NCBI GenBank assembly: GCA_020024515.1
Contig: JAHHTR010000042.1
Coordinates: 1 to 16,069 of the forward strand
Length of the DNA stretch: 16,069 nt
Source: Angelakisella sp.
GTDB lineage: Bacteria; Bacillota; Clostridia; Oscillospirales; Ruminococcaceae
Direction of reading: 5' to 3'
Notes under the pieces: generated by a model
What the model was told of the DNA's origin: nothing
Database searches by the model: none
The model's input: the letters and a program-made list of their open reading frames with translations, nothing else
Shown here: positions 7,249-15,441 of the stretch, piece after piece
Position numbering within the stretch: position 1 is the first letter of the stretch
Layout of the letters: each line of letters starts with the position of its first letter
Translations under genes and position numbers: made by a program

Positions 7249-7334
7249 ATTTTCTCCGTTTCCGTTGACATTCTCAACAATTAATATAAAATTACTATAA
7301 TAATAGTATAAAATTATGCGATAGCTCACCGTTA

Positions 7335-7363
7335 ATTTTACTCTATATATTGGCTTACGTCAA
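7335..7363 (-). promoter_or_regulatory. Sigma-A-type promoter for the rpe/Rnf-like operon
   Basis: On the minus strand TTGACG (7363-7358) is followed after 17 nt by TAAAAT (7340-7335); each box is one base from consensus. Start of transcription would be near 7328, about 80 nt before the rpe ATG. It lies between the dpaB terminator and rpe, where a promoter is needed. Confidence 0.75.
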
Positions 7364-7417
7364 GAAATATATACTATTTAAATAATTAATTTTCTATTAA
7401 TCATTATAAAAACATAT

Positions 7418-7454
7418 AAAAAAACTGAATAAAACTTATCGGTTTTACTCAGTT
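7418..7454 (-). terminator. Rho-independent terminator of dpaA-dpaB
   Basis: A 13-bp stem (7423-7435 with 7442-7454, one G-U pair in the minus-strand RNA) with a 6-nt loop is followed on the minus strand by five T residues (7422-7418). It lies 19 nt after the dpaB stop and separates the sporulation genes from the rpe operon. Confidence 0.9.
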
Positions 7455-7472
7455 ATACAGTATTATTTAATT

Positions 7473-8045
7473 TTATTTTTCAAGCAACAACGGATTAATT
7501 TGTTTATTTTGCAGTGCCATTTCGATAGCTTTTGGTAATAAATCAAAATGAGCTATTGTTGATGTAGGTTTTTTTTGAGGATCATCTTGACTGAATGGCA
7601 CAAAAAAGATATTTTTATATACCATTAATTTAGATATATTTTTTCCGCTGATTGCAAGTCCGTCATTTGTCGCAGGTGCAATAAGTACAGGTTTTCCATT
7701 ACGCAAATGTGCCTTTGTTGCCATTGTAACCGATGTATCAAATATACCGTTTGCTATTTTGCCCATTGTGTTTGCCGTACATGGGGATATAACAAGAATA
7801 TCCAACATATTTTTAGGACCTATCGGCTCGGTATCTGTAATTGTGTGCATTATTTTTTTTCCGCAAATATCTTCTATTTCTTTTATAAAATCCTGTGCTA
7901 AACCAAAACGTGTATCTGTTTTATATGTTATCTCTGACATAATAGGATAAATATCATAAGCTTTTGTCAGTAGTTTTAATTGCTCAACGGAACTTTTTAA
8001 TGTACAAAAACTTCCTGTAAGTGCATATCCTAAACGTATACTCAT
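7473..8045 (-). CDS. dpaB: Dipicolinate synthase subunit B
   Basis: A 190-aa flavoprotein-like subunit (SpoVFB) which, with DpaA, makes dipicolinic acid from dihydrodipicolinate in the mother cell during late sporulation; the product is loaded into the spore core with calcium. It resembles the family from the start: GYALTGSFC near the N-terminus, DILVISPCTANTMGKIANG and VLIAPATNDGL in the nucleotide-binding fold, and a C-terminal segment with FVPFSQDDPQKKPTS. The ATG at 8045 overlaps the dpaA stop (TAATG) and has AGGAGG (8055-8060) 9 nt upstream, better than an in-frame start three codons earlier. Its length is normal. It is followed directly by a strong terminator. Confidence 0.96.
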   Translation of the reverse strand: MSIRLGYALTGSFCTLKSSVEQLKLLTKAYDIYPIMSEITYKTDTRFGLAQDFIKEIEDICGKKIMHTITDTEPIGPKNMLDILVISPCTANTMGKIANGIFDTSVTMATKAHLRNGKPVLIAPATNDGLAISGKNISKLMVYKNIFFVPFSQDDPQKKPTSTIAHFDLLPKAIEMALQNKQINPLLLEK

Positions 8046-8941
8046 TAGTCCCAACCTCCTCTGTGATTTTGAAAATACGCATTTGCAACTTCTGATATAT
8101 AATAAGCAGAGCTTATCGGAGCTACTTTTCCGGGAAGAGCCAGTGCATGTATTGCACTAATGTTATTGTTATCAGCACTCAAAAAATCAGTACCACCGTC
8201 GCCCGATGCCATATCTATAATAAGTGCCGATGGTTTCATTCTTTCTATTATGCTTTTTGTAAACAGAATATCAGGTACTGTATTAAAAACAATATCTATA
8301 TTACTTATTATCTTTTTAATATCCATTGTATAGCAGTAGTTATATCCGTCCACTTCTATCCATGCTTTATGGTCACTTCTTCTGCTTGTTACCGTAACAT
8401 TTGCGCCCATTGTTTTTAATATCTTTGCAAGTATTTTTGATATTCTTCCATAGCCTGTTATTAAACAATTTGCACCAAAAATAGTTCTGTCTGTTGAAGA
8501 AATGGCGAGTTCAACTGCTCCTTCCGCAGTTGGAATAGCATTTTTTATTGCAAGCTCCTCATTTTGAAGTAAATCATAGATAGCGATTTCATTAACAGCA
8601 GCTTTTAAACCTATTTTTGATGTGATATTTCCGCCGACAACAACTGAATTTGTATTTATATAGCTAAAACATTGTTCAAGCGAAATTTTTTCCGGAAAAG
8701 AGGGTGCAAATAAATATTCACTGTCTTTTGATATGGGCAGTGGCAACAAAACATATTCTATAATAGGCAATACACTGTCTATTGTACCTGTATTTATATT
8801 TTCATCTATTTCATCTTTATCCATTGAACACAGTCTATATACTGTATACCCCATTTTTGCAAGATTTTCACTGACATACATATATCTTCTGTCGCCACCA
8901 ATAACGGCAACCGTATTTTTTATTATTTCCGCCACAATCAC
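8045..8941 (-). CDS. dpaA: Dipicolinate synthase subunit A
   Basis: A 298-aa oxidoreductase-like subunit (SpoVFA) of dipicolinate synthase. The N-terminus has VAVIGGDRRYMYV. The middle has PTAEGAVELAI (matching PTVEGTIMLAI of Bacillus subtilis DpaA), then a Rossmann motif, CLITGYGRISKILAK (GxGRxxK). Near the end are IIDMASGDGGTDF and ALPGKVAP, both family hallmarks. With dpaB it forms a two-gene operon, coupled by TAATG. Two GTG starts are possible: 8941 (GGAGG only 4 nt upstream) or 8935 (10 nt upstream). An ATG at 8943 is out of frame. A sigma-K-like promoter lies about 30-60 nt upstream, as expected for mother-cell expression. Its presence says the organism makes its own DPA by the SpoVF route rather than the EtfA route of some clostridia. 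Confidence 0.96.
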   Translation of the reverse strand: MIVAEIIKNTVAVIGGDRRYMYVSENLAKMGYTVYRLCSMDKDEIDENINTGTIDSVLPIIEYVLLPLPISKDSEYLFAPSFPEKISLEQCFSYINTNSVVVGGNITSKIGLKAAVNEIAIYDLLQNEELAIKNAIPTAEGAVELAISSTDRTIFGANCLITGYGRISKILAKILKTMGANVTVTSRRSDHKAWIEVDGYNYCYTMDIKKIISNIDIVFNTVPDILFTKSIIERMKPSALIIDMASGDGGTDFLSADNNNISAIHALALPGKVAPISSAYYISEVANAYFQNHRGGWD

Positions 8942-8972
8942 ATTACCTCCTTTTTTAGTATTTTTCTTATGG

Positions 8973-8998
8973 TATCTTATGCTGAAATAAAGATTTGT
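8973..8998 (-). promoter_or_regulatory. Sigma-K-like promoter of dpaA-dpaB
   Basis: On the minus strand the -10 region CATAAGATA (8981-8973) fits the sigma-K pattern CATAnnnTA exactly. An AC, the core of the -35 element, lies at 8998-8997, 15 nt upstream of it. B. subtilis spoVF is a sigma-K gene, so motif and gene agree. The call rests on sequence only. Confidence 0.6.
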
Positions 8999-9020
8999 GC
9001 GACATTTTTAAATTTTAAAC

Positions 9021-9066
9021 AAAAAAACAAACTCTCTGTTAAAAATTATATTCTAACAGAGAGTTT
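9021..9066 (-). terminator. Rho-independent terminator after the DUF2344 gene
   Basis: A perfect 13-bp stem (9029-9041 with 9054-9066) with a 12-nt loop is followed on the minus strand by G and seven T residues (9027-9021). It starts 18 nt after the DUF2344 stop and isolates the radical SAM unit from dpaA-dpaB. Confidence 0.93.
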
Positions 9067-9084
9067 TAAGTTACTATTTAATTT

Positions 9085-9744
9085 TTATTCCCATTCAGTT
9101 CCGTCAGCACGCAAAACAAAGTTCCTTGTAATATTTAAAACAATATCATCATAGCCATATTCTGCCATAAAGGCATTTATCCAAAGATTAGGATTTATAT
9201 TGTAGTTTATTCCTGCGGACATATGTACTTTCACTTTTAACAAATTATTTTCCACACAAATTTCCTTTACTGCGATATCGGGAGCAATATTAACTGTCTT
9301 TATTCCTTTTTTGCTTTTTTTCTCAACAGTTATATCTGTTTTCTGTGAAAAACTTTTTACTTCTTCTTCCAATTTTTCTATATCATTACTTTTTAATGTA
9401 ATAGTATATATTGCTTTTTCAATAGTTGTCAAATCATCAACTATTGCTTGTACAGAGATAGCTTTTATCCCTTCCGGAAATACTTTGTTAAGTTCTGCCT
9501 TTACTTTTTCCAGTGGATATGTGTCATCTATAAGTCTTATATCAAAAGTTTCTCTTTCACCTTCAAATCCAAGTGGAAGCGGCAAAGGGAAGGTCATATA
9601 TATACGTGGATTAAAGCCTTCTGTATGCCAAACAGGAATGTCGGTTCTGCGTATTGCACGAGAAAAACAACGTGTAATATCAAGGTGACTTATATACTTT
9701 GCTCTGCCTTTTTTCTCAAAGAAAATTCTAATGTTTATACTCAA
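9085..9744 (-). CDS. DUF2344 / TIGR03936 partner protein of the radical SAM gene
   Basis: A 219-aa protein of the radical-SAM-linked family (TIGR03936, DUF2344). The N-terminal IFFEKKGRAKYISHLD, the motif HTEGFNPRIYMTFPLPLPLG and GFEGERETFDI are the recognised conserved blocks. In many bacteria it is adjacent to, or fused with, the TIGR03960 radical SAM protein, as here. Its biochemical role is unknown; association with RNA or ribosome genes in other genomes is the usual guess. I start it at the TTG at 9744, 17 nt inside the end of the upstream gene, because GGGAGG (9753-9758) lies 8 nt before it; a longer frame from 9807 lacks family sequence. The overlap implies coupled synthesis. Confidence 0.88.
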   Translation of the reverse strand: MSINIRIFFEKKGRAKYISHLDITRCFSRAIRRTDIPVWHTEGFNPRIYMTFPLPLPLGFEGERETFDIRLIDDTYPLEKVKAELNKVFPEGIKAISVQAIVDDLTTIEKAIYTITLKSNDIEKLEEEVKSFSQKTDITVEKKSKKGIKTVNIAPDIAVKEICVENNLLKVKVHMSAGINYNINPNLWINAFMAEYGYDDIVLNITRNFVLRADGTEWE

Positions 9745-11581
9745 AGCATGCACCTCCCAATAGTTTATTTGCGCCACAGCCAAAGCATTTTTGACGGCAA
9801 TTTTCACTTGTTACACTTTGCCAAGCTTTTTTATTTTCTTCTGTCAAAAAGCGTTTTGATACACCGTAATTGATATGATCCCATGGCAAAATCTCGTCAT
9901 AAGTTCTTCTACGGCTTGTGTAGAAGTTATAATCAAGATTAAACTTTTCACAGGCATCTATCCAACGTTTTGCGTCAAAATGTTCTTCCCAACTTTCAAG
10001 ATTTCCGCCGTTTTTGTATACTTCTTCAACAACATTACATAGTCGACGGTCCCCACGAGCAAGGATAGCCTCCACTATTGACGTTATTGCATCATGATAG
10101 TGAACTTTTACTTTTTTGCTCTTTACGGTTGCACGTAAATGTATTTGTTTTTCTCTGAATTGTTCGTATGTGTCCTGTGGCTCAAACTCAAATGGTGTAA
10201 ATGGTTTTGGTACAAAGCAAGAACAACTTACACTTACTTCAACACCTCTGCCCTTTGGACGGTCAGGCATAGAATAGAATAAATCAACAACTTTTTTTGC
10301 AAGATTATTTATTTCCTCTATATCTTCAAGTGTCTCTGTTGGAAGTCCCATCATAAAGTACAGTTTAACAGTAGTTATACCACCACGGAAAGCTATTTCA
10401 CAAGTACGCATTAGTTCATCTTCGGTAACGTTTTTATTTATTGCATCACGCAAACGTTGACTGCCTGCCTCGGGGGCAAATGTAAGTCCTGTTTTACGTA
10501 CCTTTTGTACCATTTCAAGCATTTCATCGGAGAAATTATCCACACGCAAGCTAGGTAGAGCAATACTTATCTTCTTTTCTTCTGTCCATGGAGACATCTT
10601 TTTCATTATATCATATAGTTCGCTATGGTCACTTGTACTTAGTGACAATAATGACACTTCATCATAACCTGTATTACTGCATAAATCTTTTGCTTGACTG
10701 TTGACTGTATCGGCTTTCTTTTCTCTGAATGGACGATATATATATCCTGCTTGGCAAAAACGACAGCCACGTATACAACCACGCAGTACTTCTACCATTG
10801 CTCTATCGTGAACAATATCTGTAAATGGCACAACAAAGCCTTTTGGATATTTTACCTTGTCAAAATTTTTAATTATTCTCTTTGTAATTGTAGCAGGTGC
10901 ATCATCAATACTGTTAATACTTTTTACTGTTCCGTCATTATTATAGTCAACTGTATACAGTGATGGTACATAAAAGCCGTCTAGTTTTGATGCACGTTTT
11001 AGAAATTCTCGTTTATTGACACCCTCTTTGCGACAATGCAAATACAGTTCACAAAGTTCAGGCAAAGCTTCTTCACCCTCGCCAAGTGAAAAAATATCAA
11101 AAAAGTCCGCAATAGGTTCGGGATTACATACGCAAGGCCCACCGCCGACTACTATCGGATAGTCCCAATCATCGCCACGGTCTGCACTTCTTAAAGGGAT
11201 ATTGCCAAGGTCAAGCATTTTTAAAATGGTTGTGTAGCACATTTCATACTGTATTGTAAATCCTACAAAGTTAAATTCACTTATTGGATCAAAGCTTTCC
11301 AAAGCATAAAGCGGAATATTTTCGCTTTTCATCAGTTCTTCAAAGTCACTGTCAGGTGCAAAAACACGCTCACACCAGTAATTAGGACGATTATTGAGAA
11401 CAGAATACAGTATCTTTAACCCTAAATGTGACATACCTACATGGTAAAGGTCGGGAAAACAAAAAGCAAAACGCAAATCCACGTCTTCTTTGTTTTTTAT
11501 TACAGAACCCATTTCGCCACCCGAATAACGAGCGGGCTTTTGTGTCTTTAATAATAATTTATCTATTTTTTCAGGTATCAT
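9728..11581 (-). CDS. TIGR03960-family radical SAM protein
   Basis: A 617-aa radical SAM enzyme. The N-terminal part (about 1-200) includes a B12-binding-like fold region with FCFPDLYHVGMSHLG and VVGGGPCVCNPEP. The SAM 4Fe-4S motif CxxxCxxC is C269, C273, C276 in MVEVLRGCIRGCRFCQAG. EAGSQRLR and KLYFMMGLPTE follow as in methylthiotransferase-like radical SAM proteins. The C-terminal domain ends with a second CxxxCxxC-like cluster (C595, C599, C602, then C612), typical of this family. The substrate is unknown. The ATG has GGAG 5 nt upstream. It follows the CDF gene by 49 nt with no clear terminator between, so the two may share a transcript. In other Firmicutes this pair often precedes rplU-rpmA, which is not the case here. 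Confidence 0.92.
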   Translation of the reverse strand: MIPEKIDKLLLKTQKPARYSGGEMGSVIKNKEDVDLRFAFCFPDLYHVGMSHLGLKILYSVLNNRPNYWCERVFAPDSDFEELMKSENIPLYALESFDPISEFNFVGFTIQYEMCYTTILKMLDLGNIPLRSADRGDDWDYPIVVGGGPCVCNPEPIADFFDIFSLGEGEEALPELCELYLHCRKEGVNKREFLKRASKLDGFYVPSLYTVDYNNDGTVKSINSIDDAPATITKRIIKNFDKVKYPKGFVVPFTDIVHDRAMVEVLRGCIRGCRFCQAGYIYRPFREKKADTVNSQAKDLCSNTGYDEVSLLSLSTSDHSELYDIMKKMSPWTEEKKISIALPSLRVDNFSDEMLEMVQKVRKTGLTFAPEAGSQRLRDAINKNVTEDELMRTCEIAFRGGITTVKLYFMMGLPTETLEDIEEINNLAKKVVDLFYSMPDRPKGRGVEVSVSCSCFVPKPFTPFEFEPQDTYEQFREKQIHLRATVKSKKVKVHYHDAITSIVEAILARGDRRLCNVVEEVYKNGGNLESWEEHFDAKRWIDACEKFNLDYNFYTSRRRTYDEILPWDHINYGVSKRFLTEENKKAWQSVTSENCRQKCFGCGANKLLGGACFEYKH

Positions 11582-11630
11582 TTTTTCTCCTTATTTTTTT
11601 ATTTTGAGCTTTCAAAAAACATTTATTTTA

Positions 11631-12797
11631 TCAAGAAAAAGAATGGTCAAAGGTTACAACAGCATAGGCATCTTCGTAGGTTTCTTCCACAAAAGCATTT
11701 ATCTTTGCAAGTATTTCAGAATCAGATATTTCCAAGCTATACGGAATAACGACATCAAAAACTAAATTTGTATGGGTAGCTCCTCCAACTGCACGAAAAT
11801 CGTGTAAAGACAGATTTTTGTCTATTGTCTTTAAAAAATCCGAAATTTCTTTTATCATCAGTTGCAATTCTTTGTTTTCGGTTGCTATTGGATCCATATG
11901 TAACACTAAAAATATATTTTCCTTTTCTTTAATATCCCGCTCTATATCGTCTATTAAATCATGACTTTCTATAACATTGACTTTTGAGGATACTTCTGCG
12001 TGCAATGACACAAAACATCTTCCCGGACCATAATCGTGTATCATTAAATCATGCACACCTATTATGCCATCATAAGACATTACAAAGTCGGTTATCTTAT
12101 CCACAAGCTCTTTACTGGGAGCATCACCCAATAATTTATTTATAGTATCTTTTATAATACCAATACCTGAAACAAGTATCAATATTGAAACTATTGTACC
12201 CATAATTCCATCAAGAGAAAAGGGCAAAAATAGAGACAAAACAGTAGATACAAGTACAGCGGTTGTGGACAATACGTCTGATAAACTATCCGCAGCTGTT
12301 GCCAACATAAGTTCGCTTTCTATTTTTTTACCAAGTTTTTTATTAAAAAGGCTCAACCATAGTTTTGCCAATACAGACATAACAAGAATAATAACAGTAG
12401 TTAGTGAAAAAGTTGTTTTTATCGGATAAAATATTGCTTTTATTGAACTTTTGCCAAGTTCAAAACCCAATAAAATAATAATTATACCGACAGCCAGTGC
12501 CGATAAATACTCTATACGTGCATGTCCATAGGGATGTTCTTTATCTGCAGGTTTTAGTGCAAGTTTAAAACTTATTGCGGATATAACAGCTGAACCCATA
12601 TCCGATAGATTATTTACACTATCGGCAACGATTGACACACTATTTGCAAATGTTCCAACTATAAATTTTGCAACAAATAATAAAAAATTAATAATAATGG
12701 CAATTATACTTGCCAAATTACCATAAGCTTGTCTAACATATACATTTTTTACATCTTCATAATTTTTAACGAATTTTTTAACCAAAAAATTTGTCAA
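11631..12797 (-). CDS. Cation diffusion facilitator, possibly manganese exporter (MntE-like)
   Basis: A 388-aa CDF transporter that exchanges a divalent metal for protons across the cytoplasmic membrane. Six membrane segments (about residues 28-225) are followed by a cytoplasmic metal-sensing domain and then a further C-terminal extension. The metal site in TM2 is N62-x3-D66 (in VADSVNNLSD) and in TM5 is D170-x3-D174 (ADSLSD). This Asn/Asp and Asp/Asp set is what Mn-type bacterial CDFs carry, instead of the His-x3-Asp of zinc CDFs, so Mn2+ is my inference. HPYGHARIEYLS (88-99) is the usual loop after TM2. The TTG start has AGGAGG (12805-12810) 7 nt upstream. It lies downstream of the mgtE terminator; I found no convincing promoter in the short gap. 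Confidence 0.92.
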   Translation of the reverse strand: MTNFLVKKFVKNYEDVKNVYVRQAYGNLASIIAIIINFLLFVAKFIVGTFANSVSIVADSVNNLSDMGSAVISAISFKLALKPADKEHPYGHARIEYLSALAVGIIIILLGFELGKSSIKAIFYPIKTTFSLTTVIILVMSVLAKLWLSLFNKKLGKKIESELMLATAADSLSDVLSTTAVLVSTVLSLFLPFSLDGIMGTIVSILILVSGIGIIKDTINKLLGDAPSKELVDKITDFVMSYDGIIGVHDLMIHDYGPGRCFVSLHAEVSSKVNVIESHDLIDDIERDIKEKENIFLVLHMDPIATENKELQLMIKEISDFLKTIDKNLSLHDFRAVGGATHTNLVFDVVIPYSLEISDSEILAKINAFVEETYEDAYAVVTFDHSFS

Positions 12798-12839
12798 AAT
12801 TTACCCTCCTTTTATTTCATAAATTATTGGTCAGTTGAT

Positions 12840-12869
12840 AAAACCACTTTCTTTTTTCAAAAAAAGTGG
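12840..12869 (-). terminator. Terminator of mgtE
   Basis: A stem pairs CCACTTT (12844-12850) with AAAGTGG (12863-12869), extended by A/T pairs with one bulged base. On the minus strand four T residues follow (12843-12840). It lies just after the mgtE stop. Confidence 0.75.
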
Positions 12870-12887
12870 CATAATCTTATATCTTTA

Positions 12888-14246
12888 TTATATATTCAAC
12901 AGAAGTCTTGCAATTGAGAAATAAACCAGCAAAGATACAGCATCAACAATAGTTGTTATAAAAGGACTTGCCATAACAGCAGGGTCAAATCCGATTTTCT
13001 TTGCCAAAAGAGGTAGAGAACAACCGACTACTTTTGCAATAAATACTGTTAGGAACAGTGTTGTACACACAACAACAGATACTGTTAAGCCAACTCTGTC
13101 AAATAACATTAATTTTGCAAAGGTAACAACAGAAAGAGTTGCACCGCAAAGCAAAGAAACTCTTATTTCTTTCCAAAGGATACGGAAAATGTCTTTAAAC
13201 TCTATTTCGTCAATGGAAAGTCCACGTATAATTGTTACTGAAGCCTGACTACCTGAATTACCGCCAGTATCCATAAGCATAGGAATAAATGAAGTAAGTA
13301 CTACATAAGAGGCAAGTGCCGATTCAAAGCCGGAAATAATCATACCTGTAAATGTAGCTGATACCATAAGCAGAAGCAGCCATGGAATACGACTCTTGTA
13401 TATTTCAAAAACCGATGTTTTTAAGTATGGCTTTGTGCTGGGTGTTACAGCCGCCATTATTTCAATATCATCTGTAACTTCTTCTTGCAATACATCTAGG
13501 GCATCATCGACTGTGATAATACCAACAAGTCTGTTTTCAGCATCAACAACAGGCATTGATGAAAAGTTATACTTTGCCATATCATTAGCAACGTCTTCTC
13601 GGTCTTCAAGTGTATTTACTGAGATTACATTGTGTTCCATTATTTCTTCTATTAGCTGAGTAGGTTCTGCTATAATTAAATCAAAAATAGTGGTTACACC
13701 AACCAAATATTTATTTTTGTCTGTAACATAACATGTATTTACTGTTTCTTTTTTGATACCTACACTGCGAATTACTTTAAAAGCATCATCAACTGTCATT
13801 TGCGGACGCAAATCAAGCAACTCGGTTGTCATTATGCTGCCTGCTGTATCGTCAGGATACTTCAAGATGTCATTAATCATCTTACGTTTCTCCGGATCAG
13901 CTTGTTTTAATATACGTCCAACAACATTTGCAGGCATTTCTTCAACTATATCAACAGCATCATCAATATACAGTTCATCAACAACCTGTTTCAGTTCATT
14001 ATCAGAGAAACCGTCTATAAGTAAACTTTGATTATCTGCCTCCATTTCTACAAATGTCATAGCCGCCATTTCTTTTGGTAGCAATCTAAACAACAGTGGA
14101 ACTACTGTTTTATCAGGCAGACTATCAAAAAGGTCTGCTATATCGGCCTCTTGCATTACCACCAATATATCTTTCAGTGTAGAGAATTTCTTTTTTTCAA
14201 TTAAGGCATAGATAGTGCTATGCGGTAAAATTTTGAATTCTTCCAT
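12888..14246 (-). CDS. mgtE: Magnesium transporter MgtE
   Basis: A 452-aa MgtE of normal length: an N-terminal alpha-helical domain (about 1-130), two CBS domains (about 137-255) that sense cytoplasmic Mg2+, a linker helix, and a five-helix channel domain (about 285-450). Signatures are PDDTAGSIMTTE (131-142), PMLMDTGGNSGSQA (322-335) and FDPAVMASPFITTIVD (420-435). Asp435 corresponds to the pore Asp that binds Mg2+ in Thermus MgtE. ATG start with GAGG 7 nt upstream. It has its own terminator, and a long AT-rich leader with structure lies upstream. It probably imports Mg2+, although some homologues export or carry other divalent ions. Next to the CDF gene it makes a small metal-ion region. 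Confidence 0.96.
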   Translation of the reverse strand: MEEFKILPHSTIYALIEKKKFSTLKDILVVMQEADIADLFDSLPDKTVVPLLFRLLPKEMAAMTFVEMEADNQSLLIDGFSDNELKQVVDELYIDDAVDIVEEMPANVVGRILKQADPEKRKMINDILKYPDDTAGSIMTTELLDLRPQMTVDDAFKVIRSVGIKKETVNTCYVTDKNKYLVGVTTIFDLIIAEPTQLIEEIMEHNVISVNTLEDREDVANDMAKYNFSSMPVVDAENRLVGIITVDDALDVLQEEVTDDIEIMAAVTPSTKPYLKTSVFEIYKSRIPWLLLLMVSATFTGMIISGFESALASYVVLTSFIPMLMDTGGNSGSQASVTIIRGLSIDEIEFKDIFRILWKEIRVSLLCGATLSVVTFAKLMLFDRVGLTVSVVVCTTLFLTVFIAKVVGCSLPLLAKKIGFDPAVMASPFITTIVDAVSLLVYFSIARLLLNI

Positions 14247-14272
14247 TTTTGTACCTCATTTCCATAAAAATA

Positions 14273-14373
14273 ATTTTTGTGTACTAAATTATTTTTATCA
14301 AAGTGGATAAAATTATCAGAATTAATAGTTCTATCTATTTATACAAATTATACAAAAATATGTACACAAAAAT
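14273..14373 (-). promoter_or_regulatory. Structured leader upstream of mgtE (nested inverted repeats)
   Basis: A perfect 12-bp inverted repeat (14273-14284 with 14362-14373) encloses 77 nt. Inside it lies a second hairpin, TTTTATC (14293-14299) against GATAAAA (14306-14312). The outer stem ends about 15 nt before the mgtE ribosome site. I could not recognise the M-box magnesium riboswitch consensus. Such a structure could control mgtE, or the repeats could be chance in AT-rich DNA. Confidence 0.45.
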
Positions 14374-14429
14374 AATATTAAATTTTTCTCTCGTACTTTA
14401 TGCTTACCACTATTACCGTCCGTGTCCAT
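14331..14429 (-). CDS. Possible 32-aa small membrane peptide in the mgtE leader
   Basis: An ATG (14429-14427) with AGGAG 10 nt upstream opens a 32-codon frame ending in TAG. The N-terminal half is polar (MDTDGNSGKHKVREK). The second half is hydrophobic with three Cys (NLILFLCTYFCIICINR), like one short membrane helix. It ends 84 nt before mgtE and overlaps one arm of the leader inverted repeat, so translation could affect leader folding. No homologue is recognised. It may be chance; the evidence is the ribosome site, the composition and the position. Confidence 0.35.
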   Translation of the reverse strand: MDTDGNSGKHKVREKNLILFLCTYFCIICINR

Positions 14430-14486
14430 ATTTTCTCATCTCCTAATTTGCACAAAATTTATATATGAAATTTATCATACTACATT

Positions 14487-14510
14487 ATTATACTACACTT
14501 ATATAAAAAA
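14487..14510 (-). promoter_or_regulatory. Candidate promoter -10 region for mgtE
   Basis: A perfect TATAAT (14492-14487) lies on the minus strand, about 240 nt before mgtE. The -35 region 18 nt upstream is weak (about three of six matches). Given the AT-rich context it is only a candidate. Confidence 0.35.
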
Positions 14511-15429
14511 TAACAGATTTTCAAAAACAAAATGCATATCAGGTCGTAAATTGCTTAAAATGTCAGTGCCTATATCAGTATCAGCATTATTGGTTTCTCT
14601 TGTAAATTTCTTTGACACTGCTGTATGTTTGCCGATAATTAAAAAACTTCCATATGATGTTGTAATGCAAAGCTATAAAGGAGGTTCTTTTAAAGGAGCC
14701 GGAGAAATATCTATATACCTTTTTGGAATATATCAAGGTATGGTGCTTACAATATTTAATCTTGTACCGGCAGCTTTATCTTCTGTTGGTGTGGCTTGTC
14801 TGCCACTTATTACAAAGGCGACAGTGACAGAAAATAAAAGTCAGCTGCAAAAATCAGCAAATAAATTATTTATTGTTACAAGTGGAATAAGTGTTCCTAT
14901 GTGCACATATGCATTTTTTTATAGAAAGGAAATATTGTCTTTTTTGTTTTCTACAACGGAAAGTCAAACCAATATATCTTCTGCACTTCTTGGGATAATA
15001 ATACCCTTTGGGGTTCTGGCATCATTTATTTTTGCATTTAATAATATTTTATACGCTTGGGATAAAAGCAAAGAGGTATTTAGAATACTTCTGATAGCCT
15101 CGGTGATTAAATGTGCAATAAGCCTTTTTCTAAGTGGTATACCAGAAATAAATATAAGAGCATTTGCTGTATCAAATTGTATTTTTTATACAATAATATT
15201 TATATTAAGTTTAGTTAAAATAAAAAAAGCAGGTATAAATTTTAATTTTATAAAAATATTTTTTGTGCCGTTGTCAGCGTCAGTTGTTGCTGTAACAGCA
15301 GTTATGTATATTATGCAGAATTTATTATATGCACTTCCTGATTTTTTAACTGTTGCTTTTTCTGGCATATTATTTTGTCTAGGGTACTTTTTAATAACCA
15401 TATTAACAGGTTTTTTTGTTGATATATAG
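14509..15429 (+). pseudogene. 5'-truncated SpoVB/YabM-type flippase (C-terminal half)
   Basis: The frame encodes the second half of a SpoVB/YabM-type polysaccharide flippase (MATE/MOP superfamily). RKLLKMSVPISVSALLVSL matches the start of TM7 of the 14-helix family, followed by IYQGMVLTIFNLVPAALSS and, near the end, GIPEINIRAFAVSN, then a normal C-terminus. About 290 residues remain of an expected 500-540; TM1-6 are absent, and the upstream DNA holds the divergent mgtE leader. No ribosome site precedes the possible starts (ATG 14560, or GTG 14422 inside the mgtE leader). There are no internal stops or frameshifts, so the loss is recent or the half protein still works. mazG follows, as in the yabM-yabN order of Firmicutes, so this is probably the ancestral locus cut by a deletion or rearrangement near 14.5 kb. 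Confidence 0.7.
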
Positions 15430-15441
15430 TATCGAAAATAG

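Noticed and set aside
9745..9807. Longer N-terminus for the DUF2344 protein
   Set aside because: It would overlap the radical SAM gene by 80 nt, has no ribosome site, and the family sequence begins after the TTG at 9744.
11582..11630. Terminator between the CDF and radical SAM genes
   Set aside because: Only a weak TTTTGA/TCAAAA stem is visible, followed by A residues rather than T on the minus strand.
14247..14480. M-box (ykoK) magnesium riboswitch in front of mgtE
   Set aside because: I looked for the conserved GGUGAGGCUCCU-type start and helices and did not find them; kept only as an unclassified structured leader.
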